From assembly GCA_003562535.1 (NCBI GenBank), contig PWUP01000105.1, positions 1-6,672 on the forward strand: a stretch of DNA of 6,672 nucleotides, written 5' to 3'. The notes below the pieces were generated by a model. The model ran no database searches and had not been told where the DNA came from. It saw nothing but the letters and a program-made list of their open reading frames with translations. Positions 1-5,898 of the stretch are shown here, piece by piece. The position numbers and the translations under genes were made by a program. Source of the stretch: Gammaproteobacteria bacterium. GTDB taxonomy: Bacteria > Pseudomonadota > Gammaproteobacteria > Competibacterales > Competibacteraceae. Position 1 is the first letter of the stretch; each line of letters starts with the position of its first letter.

Positions 1-17
1 ACGGTCGCCATTTCATT

Positions 18-1565
18 ATGCAGGAACTTCTCAATCAGCTTTTGGGCTATGCGCGTGGCGTATGGCGCTATCGTTGGATTATTTTAATCATTGCTTGGCC
101 GATTGCCGTTATCGGTTGGGTGCAGGTGGTGCAGATGCCGAATGTCTATCGGGCTTCGGCGCAGGTGCATGTGGATACAGAATCCCTGCTGCGCCCGCTG
201 ATGCGTGGTCTGGCGGTGGATGTGAACCTGCAGCAACGAGTCAATATGATGACTCGCACCTTGTTAACTCGCCCTAATCTTGAACAAATTGCCCGCATGA
301 CCGATTTGCATCTGCAAGCACACACTCCTGAGCAAATGGATCGAGTGGTCAATCAACTGCGTTCTGGGATCAGTATTTCCGGAGGGCAGCGCGAGAATAT
401 TTACACCATTGCTTATCAACACGGCGATCCCGTGCGCGCCCATGCGGTGGTGCAAGGTGCCTTAACGTTTTTCGTCGAAACCGCCTTAGGTGAAACTCGT
501 GGCGAAGGTGATATGGTGCAACAGTTTTTGCAACAACAGATTGAAGAATTCGAGCAACGCCTAGAAGCCGCAGAACGCCGCCGGGCGGAGTTTCGACGTC
601 AGAATGTTGGCTTAATGCCGGGTGACCGAGGCGATTATTATCAGCGTTTGCAGAGGGTTCAAGGTCAGTTGCAAGAAGCTGAATTGCGTTTGCGTGAAGC
701 AGAAAACCGCCGTGATGAAATTGAGCGGCAACTAGCGGGTGAAGAGCCTGTATTTGGCATTATGGGTGATAACGCTACGGGCAGTGAAGTCACTTCGGTT
801 GATCCACGGCTGAACGAACTCAGAGGCCGTTTGGATGATTTATTGCTGACCTATACCGAGCGCCATCCCGATGTGGGTATTTTAAAACGTAGAATTGAGG
901 ACTTGGAGCAGCAACGTCAGCAAGAGCTTGCCTTATTGCGTCAAGCTCGCCCTACGGGCGGCGGTTTGGAAACCAATCCTGTACACCAACAAATGCGCAT
1001 GGCCTTATCCAATGCTCAGGTTGAGGTGTCCTCATTGCGGGTTAGGGTCGAGGACCATCAAAACCAAATTGACGAATTGCAACGCTTGGTTGACGTGATT
1101 CCAGACATCGAAGCTGAATTAGCCCGCCTAGATCGCGATTACAATATCGTGCGTTCCAACTACCAAAGCCTGCTGGAGCGCCGCGAACAGGCTCAGATGA
1201 CCCAGACCTTAGAGCAGCGCGGCGAAAATATTCAGTTCCGAGTCGTTGAACCAGCGCGGGTGCCGCGTGCGCCCGCTGGACCTAACCGCCCCTTGTTTTA
1301 TACTGCCTCATTGGTCGTGGGCTTAGGTGCTGGTGGGGGGCTGGCTTTCTTGGTGTCCTTACTACGACCGGTGTTTGATAACCGCAAATCCTTATCGCAA
1401 GGCACCGGATTCCCGGTGCTCGGCAGTGTATCCCGCCTGCCGTTCCGCCGTCTGGTTGTCAAAGAACGCCTGGAATTGGCCAGTTTTGTCGCTGTGGCTG
1501 GATTATTGCTGGCCAGTTACGGTCTGATGCTAACTATGGGTGAACGTCTGGGGGCGCTGCTATGA
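18..1565 (+). CDS. XrtA-type polysaccharide chain-length determinant (Wzz/GNVR)
   Basis: Inner-membrane polysaccharide co-polymerase that is expected to set EPS chain length and to act as membrane adaptor for the kinase encoded next. The 515-residue product has a first membrane helix at about 18-39, just after a basic WRYRW segment, then a Wzz-like region to about 150. Long charged, Gln/Glu/Arg-rich coiled coils follow at about 165-240, 285-310 and 330-400. The motif YTERHPDVGILKRRI (279-293) and the segment VVEPARVPRAPAGPNRP (409-425) just before the second membrane helix (about 427-449) are typical of GNVR-type Wzz proteins. A cytoplasmic stretch containing GFPVLGSVS and a third hydrophobic helix (about 485-506) complete it. 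The start MQELLNQLL fits the family, but no Shine-Dalgarno is visible and the frame stays open to the window edge, so an upstream start cannot be excluded. The stop overlaps the kinase start by 4 bases. Family assignment is firm; the precise role is inferred. Confidence 0.93.
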   Translation: MQELLNQLLGYARGVWRYRWIILIIAWPIAVIGWVQVVQMPNVYRASAQVHVDTESLLRPLMRGLAVDVNLQQRVNMMTRTLLTRPNLEQIARMTDLHLQAHTPEQMDRVVNQLRSGISISGGQRENIYTIAYQHGDPVRAHAVVQGALTFFVETALGETRGEGDMVQQFLQQQIEEFEQRLEAAERRRAEFRRQNVGLMPGDRGDYYQRLQRVQGQLQEAELRLREAENRRDEIERQLAGEEPVFGIMGDNATGSEVTSVDPRLNELRGRLDDLLLTYTERHPDVGILKRRIEDLEQQRQQELALLRQARPTGGGLETNPVHQQMRMALSNAQVEVSSLRVRVEDHQNQIDELQRLVDVIPDIEAELARLDRDYNIVRSNYQSLLERREQAQMTQTLEQRGENIQFRVVEPARVPRAPAGPNRPLFYTASLVVGLGAGGGLAFLVSLLRPVFDNRKSLSQGTGFPVLGSVSRLPFRRLVVKERLELASFVAVAGLLLASYGLMLTMGERLGALL

Positions 1566-2530
1566 GCGATGATCGAGACCTCAGTCTGATTGAGCGTGCT
1601 GTCGGGCGTATGGGGACGCGGCCTAAGGCTGTCACGCAACCTGAGACCACTGCAGCGCCACCTCCACCGGTCATAGAGCGAGAGGCGGCTCAGTCAACCC
1701 AAGCGCCGTCCGAGCCACCACCGTCACCCGCAGATCCGTCACCACCGCCACCTGCAGCCAATGGCCGCTCAGAAAGCCCAGTCTTTCCGTTTGACCTGCA
1801 GCGCCTTAAGGCCGAAGGGTGTATTACCCCCGATACCGGGCGGAGTCGCTTGGCTGAAGAATACCGCATGATCAAGCGCCCTATATTGATCAATGCGTTT
1901 GGTAAAGGGGCGGCCTTGGTGCCGGATGGTAATATGATTATGGTGACCAGCACCTATCCGGGAGAAGGCAAAACTTTCACGGCGGTGAATCTGGCGATGA
2001 GCATCACCCAAGAAATGGATAAAACCGTGCTGTTGGTGGATGCCGATGTGGGGCGTTCACGGATTCATCGTATGTTAGGGACACCGGACAGTCCCGGACT
2101 GATGGATGTATTGCTCGATGATAACCTGGACATGGCCGATGCCATGGTGCGCACCAGCATCTCCAATCTGCGGGTATTGCCCAAGGGGCGAGCCCATCCC
2201 CGAGCTACAGAACTGTTAGCCAGTAATGCTATGGCGGAGCTGACGCGAGAAATGGCCAATCGCTATCCGGATCGCATTGTGATTTTTGACTCGCCACCTT
2301 TGCTGATTACCAGTGAGGCCGTGGTGTTGGCTTCGCATATGGGGCAAATTGTGTTTGTCGTTGAAGCCAACCAAACCTCGCAAGGTGCGGTGAAAGAAGC
2401 GCTGGCGCTGCTCGATGACAGCAAGCCCATTGGTCTGGTGTTAAACAAAGCTCGCAGAATCATGACTTCCGATTATTATGGCTACGGTAGCTACAGCAGT
2501 TACCACCCGGTTGCGGATGAGGTCAAATGA
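1562..2530 (+). CDS. XrtA-associated tyrosine autokinase (CpsD/CapB/EpsG-like BY-kinase)
   Basis: Cytoplasmic bacterial tyrosine kinase of the P-loop (MinD/ParA-like) fold, expected to autophosphorylate on C-terminal tyrosines and to regulate EPS polymerisation with the preceding Wzz protein. In the 322 residues one sees an N-terminal SLIERAVGRMG segment (8-18), a proline-rich linker (33-65), and EEYRMIKRPILIN (99-111), which resembles the E-x2-R-x2-R oligomerisation helix with Lys at the last position. Then come Walker A TSTYPGEGKT (129-138), a divergent Walker A' LLVDADVGRSR (157-167) and Walker B IVIFDSPPLL (239-248). The tail holds five tyrosines (305, 306, 308, 311, 314). The ATG lies in an ATGA overlap with the upstream stop, with only a weak G-rich stretch at 1550-1554, so translation is probably coupled. 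Adaptor and kinase on separate chains resembles the CapA/CapB arrangement rather than fused Wzc. ATPases of the MinD/ParA type are excluded by the EPS context and the Tyr tail. Confidence 0.93.
   Translation: MSDDRDLSLIERAVGRMGTRPKAVTQPETTAAPPPPVIEREAAQSTQAPSEPPPSPADPSPPPPAANGRSESPVFPFDLQRLKAEGCITPDTGRSRLAEEYRMIKRPILINAFGKGAALVPDGNMIMVTSTYPGEGKTFTAVNLAMSITQEMDKTVLLVDADVGRSRIHRMLGTPDSPGLMDVLLDDNLDMADAMVRTSISNLRVLPKGRAHPRATELLASNAMAELTREMANRYPDRIVIFDSPPLLITSEAVVLASHMGQIVFVVEANQTSQGAVKEALALLDDSKPIGLVLNKARRIMTSDYYGYGSYSSYHPVADEVK
2519..2523 (+). promoter_or_regulatory. Ribosome binding site for the beta-barrel gene
   Basis: GAGGT lies 3 bases upstream of the ATG at 2527, inside the last codons of the kinase gene. 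It supports the start that overlaps the kinase stop as ATGA. The spacing is short, so coupling with the upstream gene probably contributes. Confidence 0.55.
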
Positions 2531-2595
2531 GCCGTGCGCCGTTCTTACCCGCGGTAGGTATTGTCCTATGGCTGTTGAGTCATTCAGCAGGGGCT
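2527..2595 (+). other. Sec signal peptide of the beta-barrel protein
   Basis: Residues 1-23 of the barrel protein have an Arg at position 3, a hydrophobic core (FLPAVGIVLWLL) and an A-x-A site (residues 21-23) before Trp24. No Cys follows the site, so this fits signal peptidase I and not a lipoprotein. Confidence 0.85.
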
Positions 2596-3960
2596 TGGGA
2601 TACGGAGTTGCGTATCGGAGTCGGCGCAACTTACAGTGATAATATCAATCAGGCTCCGCGGGGTGAACAAGAATCCGAGCTCGTGCTGCAAGTGATACCG
2701 GGGTTCAGTATGTCTCGTTCCGGAGCTCAGTTGAGCCTGAATCTCAATTACAGCGCTCAAGGGGCGCTGTATACCGACGACAGTGATCGCAATACCGTAT
2801 TGCATCGGCTGGGGTCGCGTGCTAATGCAGAGCTATTGGATGATCTACTGTTTATTGATGCCGATGCCAATTACAGTCAGCGTTTGCTGACCTCGCGGCC
2901 TGATCTCGGGGCTGACCCTGTAGGCCGTGAGGGCGATTTTAGCGATGTATTGACCTATCGCATCAGTCCATACCTAACTCCGCGTTGGGGTGAGTACCTT
3001 AGCGCTGAGATTCGCTATGAGCACCGCGCTGTCGAGTACCGAGATGATGCGAGTCTGGACAGTCGTTCTGACCGTTTCGCTTACCGTATCGATAGCGGCA
3101 CGGCAACGCCACGGCTGAGTTGGGCGCTACGCTATGATCGCGATGACGTTGATTTTGATGATGACTCTACGGCGCGGTTTGAGTCGTATTCTGGGTTGTT
3201 GAGCGTTAATATCACCGAGCAAGTGAGTGTCTTTGGCGAATTGGGTCGGGATCGTAACCGATTCACCCAAGTCGGTCAGACCTCGCAACCTTCGGGTACA
3301 TTATGGCGCACGGGGGTAACGTGGGTACCGAGCACTCGCACCCAAGTAGAAGGGTTTTATGCGGATCGTTATTTTGGCAGTTTTTTTGGTGGGTCGTTGC
3401 GCCATCGGTTTCGCCACAGTACTTGGGCGTTCGATTACCAAGAAGAACCCAGCAATATCGCTCGCCTCGCGGGAGAATTGGGTGATCCCTCTATGTTCGA
3501 TGACCTACAGCCTCCTGTGCTGGACGCCGACGGCAACCCGATTATTACCGACCAGGAATTTCCGGAGTTAACTACTGAAGCATTTGTCCGCCGCCGCGGT
3601 ACCTTGGCCGTACAGGGGCAACGCTCGAAAGTCGGCTGGCGGGTTAGAGCGTTCCAAGAACGGCGTGAATTTGAATTTTCGCAACGGGATGAAGAAGTGC
3701 TGGGTGCGGGTGTCGGCCTCAATTATCGTTTTGCACCCCGCACTCAACTGACTTTTGACCACGATCAACTGCGTACCGATAATCAGGCTCAGCCCGATAG
3801 TGAACGCAGTCACCGAACCCGTTTGGGGGTGCAATACACCGTCGGTCCGCGGACATCACTGTCCACGAATTACCAGTTCTTGAAAAGTGATGGCATCGAC
3901 GGGGTACGGGAACCCTACGAGGAAAACCGCGTTAATCTTTTATTAAATTCACGGTTTTAA
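2527..3960 (+). CDS. PEP-CTERM system-associated outer-membrane beta-barrel (TIGR03016-like)
   Basis: Predicted outer-membrane protein of 477 residues, of a family found with XrtA-type EPS clusters; its molecular job is not established. A signal peptide is clear: short basic start, hydrophobic core (about 6-18) and an AGA site, giving cleavage after residue 23. The mature start carries GVGATYSDNINQAP (31-44), typical of the family. The rest alternates polar and hydrophobic residues with many aromatic-ended strands and Asp/Arg-rich turns, and the chain ends NSRF with a terminal Phe, as beta-barrel proteins do for BAM recognition. Between two strand-rich parts lies an acidic non-strand region (about 307-348), followed by TTEAFVRRRG (349-358), a segment I associate with this family. 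Inside the acidic region DADGNPIITDQE (333-344) resembles an EF-hand calcium loop. The gene overlaps the kinase stop by 4 bases and ends 6 bases before the ATPase. It could be an EPS secretion or anchoring pore, but that is inference. Confidence 0.88.
   Translation: MSRAPFLPAVGIVLWLLSHSAGAWDTELRIGVGATYSDNINQAPRGEQESELVLQVIPGFSMSRSGAQLSLNLNYSAQGALYTDDSDRNTVLHRLGSRANAELLDDLLFIDADANYSQRLLTSRPDLGADPVGREGDFSDVLTYRISPYLTPRWGEYLSAEIRYEHRAVEYRDDASLDSRSDRFAYRIDSGTATPRLSWALRYDRDDVDFDDDSTARFESYSGLLSVNITEQVSVFGELGRDRNRFTQVGQTSQPSGTLWRTGVTWVPSTRTQVEGFYADRYFGSFFGGSLRHRFRHSTWAFDYQEEPSNIARLAGELGDPSMFDDLQPPVLDADGNPIITDQEFPELTTEAFVRRRGTLAVQGQRSKVGWRVRAFQERREFEFSQRDEEVLGAGVGLNYRFAPRTQLTFDHDQLRTDNQAQPDSERSHRTRLGVQYTVGPRTSLSTNYQFLKSDGIDGVREPYEENRVNLLLNSRF
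3923..3958 (+). other. Imperfect stem-loop at barrel/ATPase junction
   Basis: AAAACCG (3923-3929) pairs perfectly with CGGTTTT (3952-3958). After a C/A mismatch, G3931 can pair with C3950, and TTAAT (3932-3936) with ATTAA (3942-3946), leaving a 5-base loop and a 3-base bulge at 3947-3949. The hairpin covers the last codons of the barrel gene and reaches its stop codon. No separate T-run follows, so it is a poor intrinsic terminator. A role in mRNA stability or coupling is possible but not shown, and the arms also encode protein. Confidence 0.35.
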
Positions 3961-3966
3961 CCCACG

Positions 3967-4965
3967 ATGTACGAAGAGTATTATGGACTAACCGGCAAAC
4001 CCTTTCAGCTTACCCCCGATCCGCGCTTTTTTTTCGGTAGTCGTGGTCATAATCGAGCGTTGGCGTATTTGCGCTATGGGCTGAGTCAGTCTGAGGGGTT
4101 TATTGTGGTGACTGGCGAAGTGGGCACCGGCAAGACCACTTTAGTGCGGATGCTTTGCGCAGAATTACCCGAAGACGAATTTGTCACCGCCCAGATTGTC
4201 ACCACCCAACTCGATGCCGATGAAACCCTACGCATGGTGGCTGCTGCCTTTAGTATTGATACCGATAATGTTAGCAAATCGATATTATTGGATCGTATCC
4301 AGGCGTTTTTTGCCAAGCAGGCGCGCAAAGGGCGCCGGGTGCTGTTGATAGTGGACGAAGCCCAAAATCTTCAGCCCGCCTCGTTGGAAGAATTGCGGAT
4401 GCTATCCAATTTCACGGTGAATGGGCATTCGGGTTTGCAGACCTTTTTGCTGGGTCAAGCTGAGTTCCGCCAAACCATGCAGTCGTCACAATCAGAGCAG
4501 TTCCGTCAGCGGGTGATTGCTGCCTGTCATCTGATGCCGCTGCGACAAATAGAAGTGCAAACCTATATTGAACACCGGCTGAAACTGGCCGGTTGGCATG
4601 ATCACCCTCAACTCAAAGCGGAAGCCTTCGATGCGGTGTTTGAATGCACGGGAGGGGTACCACGGCGTATTAATACTCTGTTAGATCGAGTGTTATTGTT
4701 CGGTTTTCTGGAGGAACGCACTGTTATCGATAAAGAAGCGGTGCAGACCGTGGCAGAGGAGTTACAGCAGGAGCTGCCTAGTACCCAGACCGCCAGCGCC
4801 TCGGCCACATTAGCAGCGGATCACTTTGTTTCGGCAGCCGATATGGATCGGAGGATTATTGCTTTGGAAAATCGTCTGCATACCGTAGCCTCATCGATTA
4901 ACAAAATCATCGCCTTTCTCAGACGTTCATCTCAACCTCGTGCGGCTAAAGAGGCGGATGAATAG
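3967..4965 (+). CDS. XrtA/PEP-CTERM system-associated AAA ATPase (ExeA/GspA-like)
   Basis: P-loop ATPase related to ExeA/GspA of type II secretion; in this setting it probably powers or organises envelope assembly of the EPS/sorting machinery, with the exact partner unknown. The 332-residue product begins MYEEYYGLTGKPFQLTPDPR, a highly characteristic family start that fixes the ATG although no Shine-Dalgarno precedes it. Walker A is GEVGTGKTT (50-58), Walker B VLLIVDEAQNL (125-135), a sensor-like stretch LQTFLLGQ lies at 157-164, and GGVPRRIN (229-236) is the usual sensor-2 motif. After about 270 comes a Ser/Thr/Ala-rich linker (about 271-290) and then a heptad-like helix (291-320) that could form a coiled coil. 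No signal peptide or membrane helix is visible, unlike GspA, which has a membrane segment. It follows the barrel stop by 6 bases, so coupling is likely. A T8 run (4027-4034) encodes part of the conserved PDPRFFF segment. Confidence 0.92.
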   Translation: MYEEYYGLTGKPFQLTPDPRFFFGSRGHNRALAYLRYGLSQSEGFIVVTGEVGTGKTTLVRMLCAELPEDEFVTAQIVTTQLDADETLRMVAAAFSIDTDNVSKSILLDRIQAFFAKQARKGRRVLLIVDEAQNLQPASLEELRMLSNFTVNGHSGLQTFLLGQAEFRQTMQSSQSEQFRQRVIAACHLMPLRQIEVQTYIEHRLKLAGWHDHPQLKAEAFDAVFECTGGVPRRINTLLDRVLLFGFLEERTVIDKEAVQTVAEELQQELPSTQTASASATLAADHFVSAADMDRRIIALENRLHTVASSINKIIAFLRRSSQPRAAKEADE

Positions 4966-4999
4966 AATAAATGAACGGTCTGCAAACCAATTGGGCTTG

Positions 5000-5006
5000 A
5001 GGAGGT
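5000..5006 (+). promoter_or_regulatory. Strong Shine-Dalgarno for the deacetylase gene
   Basis: AGGAGGT, near-perfect complement to the 16S 3' end, sits 4 bases before the ATG at 5011 and decides that start over the in-frame ATG at 5053. It lies in the only real spacer of the window (4966-5010), which shows no convincing promoter or terminator; CCAATTGG (4987-4994) is a short palindrome there. Confidence 0.85.
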
Positions 5007-5010
5007 ATGA

Positions 5011-5898
5011 ATGGCTGTAAGCGCTGGATCTGAATCTTTGATAGTCAATGCCATGTCGGTGGATGTGGAAGATTATTTCCAAGTCTCAGCCTTTGAACGG
5101 CATATTGCCCGCCAAGACTGGGAGCACCTACCTTGCCGGGTTGAAGCCAATGTTGAGCGGATTTTGACCCTGTTCGAGCGCCATAAGGTCAAGGCGACCT
5201 TTTTTATGCTGGGCTGGGTTGCCGAGCGGTATCCCGCTATGGTGCGGGGTATTGTCGCCGCCGGTCATGAATTGGCCAGCCACGGTTATGAACATATCCG
5301 AGTCGTGCAGCAAACCCCGGAGGCATTCCGCGCCGATGTGATCCATACCCGCCAACTTTTAGAAGATATCGGGGGCTGTGTGATCCAGGGCTATCGCGCC
5401 GCCAGTTATTCGATTGGCCGCGATAATCTGTGGGCTTTGGATGTCTTGGCCGAAACCGGACACCGCTACTCATCGAGTATTTATCCCATCCGCCACGATC
5501 TCTATGGGATGCCCGAAGCGCCGCGGTTTCCCTTTAATCCCGACGAGGCGTTTAAGCGTGGGAATGGATTACTGGAAATACCCGTTACGACGCTAAAACT
5601 CGGCGGACGCACCTGGCCCTGTGGTGGCGGCGGGTATTTTCGTTTATTTCCCTACGCGCTATCACGCTGGGCCTTGCAGCGGGTCAACCAAGACGATGGT
5701 CAGGCGGCGGTATTTTATTTTCACCCTTGGGAAATTGATCCCGAACAACCGCGTCAGCAGGGAATTGGCCTGAAAACTCGGGTGCGCCATTATTTGAACT
5801 TAAACCGCATGGAATCGCGTCTGGATCGCTTGTTAGGCGATTTCCGTTGGGGGCGCATGGATCAGGTGTTTCTGGGTCAATCGGGAGCGTTGGCGTGA
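5011..5898 (+). CDS. XrtA-system polysaccharide deacetylase (NodB domain + DUF3473)
   Basis: Carbohydrate esterase 4 type enzyme that is expected to remove N- or O-acetyl groups from the EPS; the actual substrate is unknown. The 295 residues show the NodB motifs in order: SVDVEDYFQVSAFE (16-29) with D18 and the nearby acids E20/D21 as candidates for catalytic base and metal ligand; ATFFMLGWVAERYP (62-75); SHGYEH (90-95) with H91 and H95 as metal ligands; GYRAASYSI (127-135) with R129; and FYFHPWEID (235-243) with H238 near the end of the fold. The segment from about 150 with CGGGGYFRLFPY (204-215) and the basic tail to GRMDQVFLG is the DUF3473-type extension of the XrtA-linked subfamily. No signal peptide is visible, suggesting cytoplasmic action before export or on a lipid-linked intermediate. 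All catalytic motifs are intact. The stop overlaps the FemAB start as GTGA. Confidence 0.94.
   Translation: MAVSAGSESLIVNAMSVDVEDYFQVSAFERHIARQDWEHLPCRVEANVERILTLFERHKVKATFFMLGWVAERYPAMVRGIVAAGHELASHGYEHIRVVQQTPEAFRADVIHTRQLLEDIGGCVIQGYRAASYSIGRDNLWALDVLAETGHRYSSSIYPIRHDLYGMPEAPRFPFNPDEAFKRGNGLLEIPVTTLKLGGRTWPCGGGGYFRLFPYALSRWALQRVNQDDGQAAVFYFHPWEIDPEQPRQQGIGLKTRVRHYLNLNRMESRLDRLLGDFRWGRMDQVFLGQSGALA
5883..5887 (+). promoter_or_regulatory. Ribosome binding site for the GTG-started FemAB gene
   Basis: GGGAG lies 7 bases upstream of GTG at 5895, an ideal spacing, within the last codons of the deacetylase gene. It is the main reason to choose this start, together with the 4-base overlap that matches the other junctions. 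Confidence 0.65.

Noticed and set aside
1..17. End of a preceding gene overlapping the chain-length determinant
   Set aside because: No stop codon of another frame lies before position 18 in a way that shows a gene end, and 17 bases are too few to judge.
4987..4994. CCAATTGG palindrome in the spacer as an operator
   Set aside because: An 8-base palindrome is too short and does not extend into a longer inverted repeat; no regulator is known from the window.
4971..5000. Tiny reading frame MNGLQTNWA in the ATPase/deacetylase spacer, ending at the Shine-Dalgarno
   Set aside because: Only nine codons with no good ribosome binding site. A leader peptide role cannot be excluded but nothing supports it.
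5053..5055. Alternative ATG start of the deacetylase right before SVDVEDYF
   Set aside because: The ATG at 5011 has a near-perfect Shine-Dalgarno at correct spacing, whereas 5053 has none.
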